Shown: positions 31,701 to 41,394 of the stretch, one piece after another
How the letters are laid out: every line of letters starts with the position of its first letter
How positions within the stretch are numbered: position 1 is the first letter of the stretch
Assembly: GCA_009829735.1 (NCBI GenBank)
Contig: CM020618.1
Location: forward strand, 35,316,894 to 35,380,893
Direction of reading: 5' to 3'
Length of the DNA stretch: 64,000 nt
DNA from: Pyropia yezoensis
Taxonomy: Eukaryota > Rhodophyta > Bangiophyceae > Bangiales > Bangiaceae
Program-made: the position numbers and the translations under genes
Notes under the pieces: generated by a model
What the model saw: only the letters and a program-made list of their open reading frames with translations
Databases searched by the model: none
What the model was told of the DNA's origin: nothing

Positions 31701-32862
31701 CCCCTGTGCACGTAACCGCATGAGTCTACATAAGCAGGCGTCTGCCATGAAGCTATTCCCACCCGATGGGCCCAACGAGCAAGTCGCTATCGACATACTC
31801 GGGCCACTTCCGGTAACGGAAGAAGGGAACAGGTACATCCTGGTCATGTCTGACCGCTTCACTAAGCTGTCACGAGCGGCAGCCATCCCGAATGATACGG
31901 CATACACGATCATGAACGCAGTGGTTGACCACTGGATCAGTGCATACGGAGTCATGAAGCAACTCCTCTCCGACAACGGAGCAAACCTGACGTCGGCATT
32001 CTGCACTAAGGTCATGGGCATGTTCGGGATCGAACCACGTCGGGCATCCGACTACCACCCGCAGACCAACAGACAGGTGGAGCGGTTCAACCGCACCATC
32101 GTCAAGATGCTACAGTGCTACGTGGCCGAGCACACGAACACTTGGGACAGGCTCCTGTCCGTACTCACCCTGGCATACAATGCCAGGCCACATCGAAGCA
32201 CAAACATCGCCCCACTGGAGTGGGTCATGCCACTAGGCGTCGGTAACCTGACGCTGCCACCCGGCAGGTGCACTCGGTATGATACACCGAAGGGCCGACC
32301 GGCCGAACGCATCCACCTAGCTTGGTTGGCCAAGCCATCGTGGATGATTCCTAAGCTCAAGGGTGCCCTTGACAGAACACAACTTCGATACAAGAAGAAC
32401 TTCGACGCCCGGCTACGGGTGCGCAACGCTACCCTGATGACTGGTGACTGGGTCTACATCAGACACCAGAAGCTCCGAGGGAACAAGCTCATGCAACCGG
32501 TCAAGGGACCGTACCAGATCCTCCACAGAGATGACCACTCTGTTATCTTGCACTCCGATACGGAGATCCAACGCATCAGTGTGAATGATGTCACACCTGC
32601 TCCGAAGCCGGAACAGCCTCAGCCGGTACCGGCTGAGTTGCTACATGAAGCTCTTACAGCCCACCGGTCAGATGACCCGGTGGGACCGGATTGAATCCCA
32701 TACCAGGTGAAGAGCGTCGTCGGACATACCGACCCGGACCTACCAGGACCCTGGTACGTCAAGGTTATGTGGGTCGGATACGACTCACCCACCTGGGAAC
32801 AGGCGGCAAATATACCCCGCCAACTCCTCATGCCTTACATGAGGCGACGACGCCTACTGTAA
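28771..32862 (+). CDS. pol: Element A pol polyprotein with two in-frame TGA codons
   Basis: The coordinates give the open frame; its ATG is not certain. Aspartic protease: YYPVLDTGAGPNLI near 29020-29060. Reverse transcriptase: [74 protein letters not shown] (YLDD). RNase H: FVIDVDACDTQVGCTLL, then AERNYSATERECLGVI and TGA at 31054-31056 where relatives have Trp. Integrase: H-x5-H...C-x2-C (HENPTAGH, GCHPCA), catalytic D in AIDILGPL, D in LLSDNGANL, E in ERFNRTI, and GPY motif VKGPYQIL. A TGA at 32692-32694 precedes a chromodomain (YVKVMWVGYDSPTWEQAANI), ending TAA at 32860-32862. Both TGA codons are also in element B, so they predate the insertions. RT residue Tyr to His (GHWQ instead of GYWQ) marks decay of this copy. 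Confidence 0.9.
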
Positions 32863-32940
32863 CAATCCAACCGACACCGACTTCGGATGTAGGGGGGTGA
32901 GGCTTATACCTACTAAGTAGGGTGTGACATGGTTACGGCA

Positions 32941-33035
32941 GACTTAGGTTTCTAAGTCAAATCAGACTTAGGTTTCTAAGTCGAACCAAGCTTAGGTAAC
33001 TAAGTAGAGCCAAGCTTAGGTAACTAAGTAAAACC
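32941..33035. repeat. Four tandem 24-bp hairpin repeats between pol and the antisense ORF
   Basis: Two units of GACTTAGGTTTCTAAGTC plus a short spacer (32941-32988) are followed by two units of GCTTAGGTAACTAAGT plus spacer (32989-33035). Each unit is an inverted repeat (CTTAG...CTAAG) able to fold. A related ACCTACTAAGTAGGGT palindrome precedes them (about 32908-32923). They lie between the convergent 3' ends of pol and the antisense frame. Element B keeps three units (about 44425-44485). A two-way terminator or processing role is inferred from position. Confidence 0.75.
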
Positions 33036-33336
33036 TGAACCTTAATAAGTTAACTTAAAGGTAGAGGCTAACTCCGATAATATCGAAGTAACTAGGGGGC
33101 TTACAAGGGAGGATGACCTCCCCAAGCCAAGACACAAAGTGAGGGAGGATGACCTCCCCAAGCATGAACCAACCGGAAGAAGTTGGACGGGAGGCAAGGC
33201 ACCACTGAGCCAGAAGGGGTACCCCCCAGGGCAGCAAACAGAGGCAAGCAATGCCCCCAAAGGGGATGAGTTTATACTCACTAATACCCGGCCACCATAA
33301 GGGTCGCCGGGTCCCTCACTCTCACTCTCACAACCA

Positions 33337-35858
33337 TCAGAAGGGGTTACCCCCGCCAGCAGAAGGGGGCCAGTCACGCGTTGTCGCGTACACTTCCGTA
33401 CTCCAACGGTCGGCTATCTCACGCCGGTTGAGCGCCTGAGCTACCTCAGCGCTAAGATGCACCAGAGTGCTGTCACCAGCCTCCACAGCATCCAGAGCCA
33501 TCTGTAGGCGGTTGAGCACCCAACCGAGGCAACGCGCGGTACCGACCAGCGCAGCAGTTGGGGGGATGTCCCCCCAGCTAACCGGAGGCGCCTCCGTCAA
33601 CTCACGAGAGAGAAGGGCGTTAACGCCCTCATACCACAAGCGGGGACCCCCGTCGGGCATGACGGGAGCCGGCGATGCCACCGGAGGGACCGGAGCCACA
33701 GCCGGAGGAGTGGACACCGCCATCGCCGGAGACGGCGATAGATGGTAAGGAGCACGGTACGACCGTGAAGGAGGACCAGACTCCTGGGCAGAACGCCCAC
33801 CGGGAACCCGGTGGAACTCCCCACGACGACGATACGTCTCGCGGCCTCCACAAGTGGAGTCTTACTCACGGCGATGGCGACCCGTCCCCATAGGAGTCGG
33901 GTTACCGAACCGGGGGGTTCCCACCTGGAGAGAGTCGGGCAGAACCACGGGAATACCCAGGCCTGGTACCGACTCGGTGGATGCCCACCCCTGGTATCCA
34001 TCCTCACCCGAGATAACTCGGCGGATACGTAGCGAGTGACGAGGCAACGGGAGCGTTCCCGGTTGCGCGTCACGGAACGGCGGCAAGGTCGCCACCGCCG
34101 ACCAGTTCACGGCATCGTGAACGGCCACGAGCGCAGTCAGCTCACGGGTTAACCCCGTCCCAGTAGCAATGGCGTCAACGCCTAGCTCCCCAAGGTGCCG
34201 ACTGACACCCGTCGGAAGATGGAACAGTCGACCCTGTCGGCGGGCCGACAACAGGAAGGAAGAGACCTGCCCGAGGGTAACCTCGAGGGTGAAGACACCC
34301 TGCAGCAAATGCGTGGGCCGAGCGGCCAGCACACCGCCGAAGTAGCGCAGGCAAGGACCGGTGTCAAACCGGAAAGCCGGGGCGGGCTCCCACCCTCCTT
34401 GCCACCCAGGCGGGCGCAACAGAGTGTACACGGGAGCACGACCGTTACCGGTCTGCACGTGATATCCGTGCGGAATGGGTCCGCCATGACACCATGGTTT
34501 CGACGCCAGCTGGAAGCTGACTTCAAGCCACCCATGGTCGGGAAGGGCGGCGTCAGCCACAGATACGGGGGATCCCCCGGGTAGTAGTCCAAACCGGGAT
34601 ACCGGTTGGTACCGGGCACGAGCTGCCCAAAGGCCACAGGGGTCTGGGTAGGAGCCACCCCGCGGGCACCCGCAGGGTAATCCACCTCCCGCGGCAGCGC
34701 GGGGGCAACCAAGTCGCACACCCCAAAAGCGGGGTGCAGAGTAGCCTCAGGCCGCCCGACCCGGGCGCGCCAGAGTTGAGCATGCCGGTCGTCCGGCTGG
34801 CTGAGTACCCAATGATGCTCGACGCGAACCGCGTCAGGCTGGGCAACCAGCCGAGCCAGCTCCCGCTCCCAACAGGGGTCCAACGAAACCAGACGGGAGG
34901 TACCTCCACGACGGCCCGGCGGGTGGAAGTCCACCCGCATCCGACCGCCTCAGTCCATGGCTTCCTGCACCGTCAGGCTACGCACCCGAGCCACCAGCTC
35001 GGAGACCGACAACGGGGGGTGTCCCACCGCAGAGGCGGCACCGCCCCGCTCGGAAGCGGTACCGCCACCCGCAGAGGCGACGCCGCCACCGACCAGGCCG
35101 ACGTGGCCGCCCAACGGGGCAACCCGGGCCGGCCCAGGAAGAAGCGCCGGCGCCGGCGGAAGCCCAACGCGTAGGTGCACCGGCGCCGGAGCACGGGGAC
35201 GAGGAGGAAGAAGTAGGGCGGGCACCCGCCCGGAGTAGCTCCCGGTGTCAACCGCCATGGGGGAAGGAGCGTCTTGACCGCTCGACGCCCGCGGCACCGC
35301 GGGTAGGGTACCGGCGCCGGCACCACCCGTCGACGTCGCTCCCGCCTCGGAAGGGGAAGGCACTTGGACAGCCTCCGGAGCCGGAGCACCGGCCGTGCGG
35401 ACACCCGCACCGTCTTGACTCGCCGCACCGGGTGTCGCACCGCCACTACCACCCCCGTCAACGTCGGGATCGCCTTGAAGAATCCCCGTCCGGACACCCG
35501 GACCACCTTGCCCAGCCGGAGTCGGCCGGGAATCGCCACTTCCGCCGTAGGGCGGGCCATCTTGGGGTAGCTGCGGCGGGCCGGCATCGGCACCAGGCTC
35601 CATCCCGGTAGCCGGAAGGGAAGGGGTAGAGGCAGCCACGCGCGGTTGACCGGCGGGTTGACCCCCGACCGACGGCACCTTCGTGCCGCTGCACACGGAC
35701 GAAAGTCCTCCGGCCGACACACGGACGGACGCCACAGGCTCGTCGTCTTCCGACGAGCTCGCCCCGTAACGCGCGGCAGGACCGACAGGCGCGTCGTCCT
35801 CCATCTCTTCCCCAATCAGGAGGTCTTTCTCCTCCCCAAGCACCTGGGGATAGGACAT
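33337..35858 (-). CDS. Element A antisense ORF (aORF), interrupted
   Basis: Read on the strand opposite to gag-pol, from the ATG at 35858 (MSYPQVLGEEKDLLIGEEME) to TAA at 33337. The N terminus is acidic (SSSEDDEP), then Pro/Gly/Ala-rich to about codon 300. An in-frame TGA at 34952-34950 is shared with element B. The central domain follows: WRARVGRPEATLHP, LVPGTNRYPGLDYYPG, then VYTLLRPPGWQGGW, LLQGVFTLEVTLGQVSSFLL, GRLFHLPTGV, LTRELTALVAVHDAVNWS. A 7-bp loss relative to B near 34458 shifts the frame here. A TAA at 33864-33862 (inside a GTGAGTAAG splice-donor-like string) is followed in frame by a Ser/Pro/Arg linker and a helical C-terminal domain (LVGTARCLGWVLNRLQMALD, LVHLSAEVAQALNRREIADR). 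Homologous to the antisense frames of elements C and E. Function unknown; no membrane segment and no known domain. Confidence 0.7.
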
Positions 35859-36427
35859 GATAACGGGTGGCAGAGTCCCCCGCGCCCACAAGCCGTCGAC
35901 GGCTACGACCCGGTACGGTGTGACAACCGGGACGAGCCAGGGAAGCGCGGGCACCCGCGCTTATGACCACAAACAGCCACGAGAAGCGCCGCAAGTGCGC
36001 GGGTCAACCCGCGCCCCACGGGGCTATGAACGCGCTCCACCCAGGCACCTGGGCGGGCTGGGCCACACCCCCGTACGGGGCAACCACGAGGGGGTCACCC
36101 CGAACGCGCCCCCACGAAAAGCGGGCAGCGGCCGCCCCCATTCACTCGGTAACACGAGAGGGGCCCCCCTACCACCAGACGCCTGGTGGCGGATCCGCTT
36201 GCACCACCCCTCGGAAAGGGGGGTCGTGAACAGAAACCCGCATCGGGAATTTAACGGTCCGGAAAACGGATCGTGTGTGTACCACACAAAGGGGGGCACC
36301 CCCCTCAGACAACCCCGAAAAGGGGTGTCTGTCGCGACAGGGCGCAAAGCCCCACCCGACTGGTAAACGGTCACGCGACCCACTTACATTCGGTAACCCG
36401 AATGCAACTCGACCCGAGGACGGGCCG

Positions 36428-36444
36428 AATCTAAGGGGGGGATA
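36428..36444 (+). other. Polypurine tract of element A
   Basis: CTAAGGGGGGGATA lies directly left of the 3' LTR, the usual place for the plus-strand primer. Element B has the same tract as its complement at 41877-41890. Confidence 0.75.
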
Positions 36445-36807
36445 TGTAGCAATATGGTTAGCCGTATTGTGACCCTAATATTAGGGGGGCTACTTCAAAT
36501 CCTTGGCTTTCAATTTGATAGTCCGTACTGGTCACGGTATCTATAAGTTACGTATGACCAGAGGGACTTGCATCTTGGGGTGGAGGGTAGTTAGTAGTGT
36601 CTCCGAGGGTTTATAACGAGGGGGCCGGCGGCGAATCCACCGCCGGCCAAGGTAGAACAAAAAACCCCTCCCATTTGGGCTCCCATCTTGGTCCCGTGGC
36701 TTGCGCTCCAAGGACAGCAACCTTGGCCTCCCGGTGACGTTAGTGCCGATCCCCCTTGGTGAGTGTTCCCTGAGAGTGGACGTGCGACGGATTCCTATTG
36801 TGCTACA
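36445..36807 (+). repeat. Element A 3' LTR (363 bp)
   Basis: Same length as the left LTR and almost identical to it; AACAAAAAACCC replaces AACAACAAACCC. Followed by GGTCC, which does not match the CATAG left of the 5' LTR. Confidence 0.92.
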
Positions 36808-38177
36808 GGTCCGCGTGAATGATTTGACAAGCGGAATATGTACCAGTTTCGCCGACGGGCCATTTTGTGTTGACAGTTGTACGTGCAACGGGCCGCGCAA
36901 GCCGCGTTGCCAGTCAAATCGGCCGTCTGTTAGGGACATGGTGTAAGACCCGCTGCGCTGGCCCTCGCCAGCTGCGGCGCCCGGATGCAGCTGCGATGCT
37001 CGGCGCCTGGTCGCCTGCCTAGCGCTGCCGCCCTTCCCGCCCACGCCTCAGCTGCCACCGCCCTTTCCCCCAATGCCACAGCTGCCCGCCCCTGCCGCCC
37101 ATGCCGTTGCTGTCAACGTCCACAACGCTGGCGGAGGCTGCAGCAGCGGCGGCAGCCGCCACAGCTGCGTCACGTAATGCTACTCCCGCTGCGGCGGCGG
37201 CGGCACGGGCTGCGCTTGCCGCGTGGCGCGCCGACCCTCGGATGGGGATGGCGGCGGCGATTGAAACTATGCGGGGAGAGCTCCCCCCGGGGTCGCCGGC
37301 GGGCTCTCCCAGTGGCTTCCCTGCCGGACTCCCCCTGGACTCCCGGCTGGGCTTCCTGTCGGCTTCCCTGGGGGTTTCTGGACCGCCTCCCCAGGGGGCC
37401 GCCCGTGAGGCCTCCCGGCGGGTCCCTTCTCAGGCCTGGCAAGCCTTCCTGGCATGGCTGGCGGCGGCGGCGGCGGCGATGTCGGCGGCGGTGGCAGAGG
37501 TGGTGGTGGCAGAGGTGGTGGGCTCTGCGCCGGCATTGGCATTGGCGCGGGCGACCATGGCAGCGGTAGCGGGGACCTAGGGGACCCCATCGTGGTCGCT
37601 GACTATGTGCATCCTTCTGTGTCAGCCGATAGCGGGCTGGTGGCGTTTATGCACGGTGGGGGCGTGTGGGTAGCGGCGGCTGCTGGGGAGCGGCAGTTGA
37701 CTTTTTCAGGTGGCTGTGCCGGCTGTGGCGGCTGCTCGTGTGCGCTGCCCGGGGGGGGGGGGCGGGGGGGGGGGGGGGCTGCGGCCTGCGATTGCCTGGG
37801 CTTCCGCTTGGGTGGGGGCGGCGGAAGGAAGCGCGTCGCTGCCGGGGGGGGTCTCTGAATACGACATGGCAGAGGAATTTGAGCTGAAAGTGGGCTTTTG
37901 GGTGTCCCCTTCCGTCGGGAGGAGGGGAGAAACAGGAAGGTGGATGGCCGCGAGGGGTGGGCTCGGGGGATGGCGCAGCCACAGGCGACGCCCGTGCCGC
38001 CGACGGAAAACTACACTGGCGGGGATGGCAAAGCAGGGCAGGGGATCTGCGGTCGCGATGGGTGGGCGCGGCTCGGATGGGGGGGGGGGGGGGGGGGCGA
38101 CGCGTCAACAGCGGCACCGGCGCGGCTGGACAGACCGCACCGGTGGTGCGGGCGGGCGCCCCCCTCCCCAGAGGGAG
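36808..38177. other. Left part of the host island; one weak candidate gene
   Basis: GC rises again relative to the retroelement. Apart from the candidate at 37101-37580, only G-rich low complexity (poly-G at 37750-37777 and about 38080-38098) is seen. The island is bounded by LTRs on both sides. Confidence 0.5.
37101..37580 (+). CDS. Possible Ala-rich hypothetical protein, 159 aa
   Basis: From the ATG at 37101 (MPLLSTSTTLAEAAAAA) the frame reads Ala-rich helices with ordered pieces (ALAAWRADPRMGMAAAIETM, PSQAWQAFLAWL) and a Gly/Pro/Leu repeat in the middle (GSPAGSPSGFPAGLPLDS). It stops at TAG (37578-37580). There is no known domain. It could be compositional, but the Trp/Met content is above the local background. 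Confidence 0.3.
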   Translation: MPLLSTSTTLAEAAAAAAAATAASRNATPAAAAAARAALAAWRADPRMGMAAAIETMRGELPPGSPAGSPSGFPAGLPLDSRLGFLSASLGVSGPPPQGAAREASRRVPSQAWQAFLAWLAAAAAAMSAAVAEVVVAEVVGSAPALALARATMAAVAGT

Positions 38178-38222
38178 GAGGCGGCGCGCACGGTGGGATG
38201 GACGTATCGCCACACCGCGCGG
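38178..38222 (-). pseudogene. Short fragment homologous to the 38870 gene
   Basis: The minus strand encodes FRAVWRYVHPTVRAAS, matching LRAVWQDAHPTVRAAS of the intact gene at about 39310-39358, with DNA-level similarity over about 45 bp. The flanking frame diverges at once. It is a third, tiny inverted fragment of this family, adjacent to module copy 2. Confidence 0.6.
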
Positions 38223-38254
38223 AATCCCCGCTCGCGGGCGCATGCGGGGAGCCG

Positions 38255-38600
38255 TCCACGGCAAAGTCTTTCGCAGGCGCGGCTGGCCGGATCCCCACCC
38301 GGCTGGGTCGCCACATATGCATTATGCGTGCACCGGCCACCCGGGACGTGGCAGTCGGTGGAGGTGGAGGCGACGGACGTGGCAGTCGGTGGTGTCGACG
38401 GTAGTTGTATCAATGAACATTACAGCAGTCCTTTCTTCAATGATTGTCAAGTCTCGTTACTGTAGGACGGATCGTGAGAGGAGGGCGTGGGGGGGTGGGC
38501 GTGGGGGTATTCCCGTCAACACGAACAACACTAGCAACACGAGCACCACGTCCGACACGTGCAGCGCCGGCGCGGGCCACTCAAATTGGACTTGAAATCA
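38255..38600 (+). repeat. Dispersed module, copy 2, upstream of the 38870 gene
   Basis: Plus-strand counterpart of the minus-strand module at 24260-24575, sharing several exact blocks including CATATGCATTATGCGTGCAC. It contains a local duplication of GACGTGGCAGTCGGTGG. It ends about 270 bp before the ATG at 38870. Confidence 0.7.
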
Positions 38601-38869
38601 CTCCAAGTCCCGAGTCCATATTTGACCAAGCCTGGCCGTCAGAGCACAGCCACCGTCCTGAGCCGCGTCACGCACGAGTGTCGGCGCCGTTTTTCTCGTA
38701 CTCGCCCGGACCCGGCCCTCCCCCCGCCACCCTCCTCACCCACCCACCGACGCCCCGCCTTGCCCCCCGTCCCCCTCCTCGCCGCCGACGACTCTTCCTG
38801 GCAACCGGACGGCAACCACCCGTGCGACAAGCTGTCGAGAGCAGTAGCCCCCCGGAGAACGTTGCCGTC

Positions 38870-39655
38870 ATGCCGGGGCATGCGGCGCACAGCCTTCGTG
38901 GTGGGGCAGCTCACTTTGCTGTCGAGGTGTTTGTAGACTACTTGCGCTTTTTTGGCTTTCTCACGGGTGCCCCCTGCGCCGCCGCCTCCCGTATCAGCGA
39001 GGTCGCCGCGGCAATGTGTCACGGCGGAATGGCCCTAGCAGCAGTGCCCGTGGCTGTCCAGTGGGAAAACTCGTACTGTGTCGCTGCCCGTGCGAGTGTC
39101 GGGCGCCCTCCGGCTCGGGAGCCGCCGGTGGCCTGCGAGCACGTTCCCACGGCCTTGCTCATTGCGTGTCGTGCTGTCTGTCTGCGGCTGCAGAGTTGCG
39201 GCCTGGCTGCGGACACAGCGGAAGCCGACCAAGAGCCCGTGCGGCTGATCTACTCTCTGATGGCGTTCAACGAGGCTGAGGGGCTGTCCGTCGCCATTGC
39301 CGAGCTGGCCCTCCGCGCGGTGTGGCAGGACGCCCATCCTACCGTGCGCGCCGCTTCGTTCGATTCCGTCGCAGACGTTGCGTCCATGCGGCGTTGCGTG
39401 GACGCGGCAGTGGCTCCCACAGGCACGGGCACGGGTGCACGGCCGTCTGCTGTTTGTATTCCGGCTGACCTAGCCGTTGCCAGTAAGTATCCGGACATGC
39501 ACCTCGTCTTTGGAGCTGGCACCACCGCGACAGCGGCCGCTGCCACGGGAGTGGCTACAGGGCAGCACGTAGAGGGTGCGGCGGTCCCGGAAGCCACCCC
39601 GCCGTCCCGTCGCCGGAGTCTGCGCCTGGCCATGCGCAAAACACGGGGGCGATAG
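38870..39655 (+). CDS. Unrecognised protein, 261 aa; intact member of a local gene pair
   Basis: The start is the ATG at 38870 (MPGHAAHSLRGGAAHF); the upstream open frame is Pro/Arg-rich and lacks an ATG. Residues 15-190 look like an all-helical domain: FVDYLRFFGFLTG, ISEVAAAMCHGGMALAAVPV, PTALLIACRAVCLRLQSCGL, PVRLIYSLMAFNEAEGLSVA, IAELALRAVWQDAHP. The tail is basic (RRRSLRLAMRKTRGR). A paralog on the minus strand at 40361-41018 conserves these helices, so the protein is real and was under selection. The helix pattern is loosely reminiscent of a cyclin box, but no cyclin signature residues are clear, so I leave it unnamed. The upstream module is shared with the 23473-24147 gene. Confidence 0.65.
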   Translation: MPGHAAHSLRGGAAHFAVEVFVDYLRFFGFLTGAPCAAASRISEVAAAMCHGGMALAAVPVAVQWENSYCVAARASVGRPPAREPPVACEHVPTALLIACRAVCLRLQSCGLAADTAEADQEPVRLIYSLMAFNEAEGLSVAIAELALRAVWQDAHPTVRAASFDSVADVASMRRCVDAAVAPTGTGTGARPSAVCIPADLAVASKYPDMHLVFGAGTTATAAAATGVATGQHVEGAAVPEATPPSRRRSLRLAMRKTRGR

Positions 39656-39900
39656 TGGAAGAGAGGGTCGAATAGACCTCTGGGGTGGGGGGGGGGGGGG
39701 GAGGGCGATTTCCCATGTCCTACCACTCAGAGCCGCTTTTTCGGGTGTGGAACGCCTCTGTGCCAACACGTGACAACGTTATCTGTACATGGTGAAGGAT
39801 GTGGGCGGGTTGAAGGCGTGTCTTGTCTTGGGTAGATCATTTCCATGCTTCCAGCCGCCGTTTTCTCTTGGTCATTTCCTAGGCCGACCGCGCGTCGGCG
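39656..39900. other. Short intergenic spacer
   Basis: A 13-base G run lies near 39687-39699. No gene is seen. It separates the 38870 gene from the candidate at 39901. Confidence 0.4.
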
Positions 39901-40413
39901 ATGTGCAGCGTGCCCCTGGCGCACTACCCGGCCCACCACCTTTACAAAAGACCGTATCGGCCGCGCTCCCTACTCACCAATGCGCGGGGAGGGCCGGAAG
40001 ACACGTACTTTTTCACCTTCTTGTCCTCGCGCAGCTACGGGAGCTGCCGCGCCGCACAGGGCGACCCGGTAGACACGTCGGCCTACGCGCACGTTTCCGT
40101 GGTGACCCGATTGGCCGTCACTGCCCTCGTGCGCTTTGGCATGGGAGCTCCACACGGGCCGAGGGCGTCTGGGGTGCACCTTGTGCGCACCCCCCATGGA
40201 CTACAGACGAGAGGCCGGGGACCCCGACGAGGCCATGGCGTACAGCAGCCGACACGCGCTGAAAAAAAATTTGTACAAGAACCACCCACACAATCCCCAC
40301 GGGCATCCGGCACCCGTCGTGCGGACAAACCACCCACACAACGCCGGCTCCGTGGACCACCTACGGAGAGAGGTTCGAAAAATAATCCCCCTCGGGATAC
40401 TCACTCGCACTGA
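39901..40413 (+). CDS. Possible hypothetical protein, 170 aa
   Basis: From an ATG at 39901 (MCSVPLAHYPAHHLYKRPYR) the first 80 residues have balanced composition (DTYFFTFLSSRSYGSC, AYAHVSVVTRLAVTALVRFG) before turning Arg/Pro-rich. The plausible continuation MDYRREAGDPDEAMAYSSRH and HALKKNLYKNHP lies in another frame from 40197, so an intron or frameshift may join the two. Its 3' end overlaps the 3' end of the paralog on the minus strand by about 50 bp. No domain recognised. Confidence 0.35.
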   Translation: MCSVPLAHYPAHHLYKRPYRPRSLLTNARGGPEDTYFFTFLSSRSYGSCRAAQGDPVDTSAYAHVSVVTRLAVTALVRFGMGAPHGPRASGVHLVRTPHGLQTRGRGPRRGHGVQQPTRAEKKFVQEPPTQSPRASGTRRADKPPTQRRLRGPPTERGSKNNPPRDTHSH

Positions 40414-41018
40414 ACAAGCCTGTGGGGGGGTCCAGCGCCGACGCGGGCGGGTCCTGATTGTCTCCGATAGGGGCCTTGGCAGCGTCCACACAGTGTCGCA
40501 TTGCAGAGACGTCCGCTGCAAACGCTGGTGCCACATGCGCCACAGGCGGGTGTGCGTCTTGCCACACCGCCCGGAGGGAGAGCTCTGCAACCGCAACAGC
40601 GAGTCCGTCGGCCTCGTTGAGTGCCACCACAAATGTGATCAGCCGCAGGGGCTCTTCGTCGGCGGCCGCCCCTCGGGGTGTCAGGCCCGATCCCTGCAGG
40701 CAGCCACAAGCGGCCCTACAGGCAATGAGCATGGCAGCCGGTACAAGCTGGGCGGCCACAGGCTCTGGCCGCGCCGCCGGCCGGGGGTTGTTGAGACGGC
40801 CAGGAACGGAGTACGTGTTGTCCCGTTCAAGCGCAATAAAGACCGCCGCCGCAGCCATTCCGCTGCGGCTCCTTCCTGCCGTGAGGTCGTTGACGCGGGA
40901 GGACGCGGCGCCGGGGGCGCCCGTAAGCAGGCCAAAAAAACCGCAGGACGAGCACGAAAGACTCGACGGCCCCGTGCAGAGCGCCGCCATTGGCGGTTTG
41001 CATGGACCGACGCGGCAT
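40361..41018 (-). pseudogene. Inverted paralog of the 38870 gene with a T-run frameshift
   Basis: From the ATG at 41018 (MPRRSMQTANGGALHG) the frame matches the start of the intact gene through VLRFF. At 40934-40940 a run of seven T (minus strand) replaces the six T of the intact copy, and the homologous sequence continues one frame over: GLLTGAPGAASSRV, AAMLIACRAACGCLQ, LRLITFVVALNEADGLAVAV, AELSLRAVWQDAHPP, DVSAMRHCVDAAKAP, to TAG at 40361. The C-terminal tail differs and is shorter. Either this is a recent pseudogene or the seventh T is a base-calling error. Confidence 0.7.
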
Positions 41019-41394
41019 GGTCACGACAAGTACCGCCCGCCCACCGCGCAGGGACAGTGCACACAGGGAAGGGTACGAGGGACAGGGGACGAGGCTACAA
41101 TGCCAAGAGGGATAATCCAGCAGGATGATCGCGTCCGTCGTCTCGCCTTGCACCCTGTTGGCATGCCAGTCGCCGGTCGACTCTTTCGCCAAGAATTCAT
41201 CCATTCAGAGCCACGTCAGAGTTTGTATTCCCATTGGCTGAATAGAGCACCGGACTGGCAGTCGGCTCACCAATCCCAGCCGCAGTCTCAGTGGCCCAAT
41301 TTTGCTCAGAGGGTGCTTGTAGCCTGACCGCGGACGACTACTTGCTGCACCATTCTACATGGCCGTCCCGCGCTCGCCCTGTTGCCGCCTATGT
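41019..41394. other. Host sequence next to the LTR remnant; no gene
   Basis: No coding pattern is seen. It ends with CTATG (41390-41394), the complement of CATAG found left of element A. Confidence 0.5.

Larger units (their letters stand above)
25922..36807 (+). mobile_element. Element A: full-length Ty3/gypsy chromovirus (10.9 kb)
   Basis: Order: LTR 25922-26284, primer-binding region, gag, pol (protease, RT, RNase H, integrase, chromodomain), a 24-bp hairpin-repeat array, an antisense reading frame, polypurine tract, LTR 36445-36807. The two LTRs are both 363 bp and nearly identical (one difference seen). The left flank is CATAG and the right flank GGTCC, so the expected 5-bp target duplication is missing. 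The mate of CATAG is found at 41390-41394 in inverse orientation. A second copy of the same family, element B, lies on the minus strand from 41514. Confidence 0.9.

Noticed and set aside
8266-33035. CRISPR-like arrays (12-bp minisatellite; 24-bp hairpin units)
   Set aside because: Repeats are contiguous without unique spacers, and the genome is eukaryotic. They are minisatellite and hairpin repeats.
38870-39655. Cyclin-box assignment for the 261-aa protein
   Set aside because: The helix pattern is suggestive only. I see no cyclin signature residues, so it is left unnamed.
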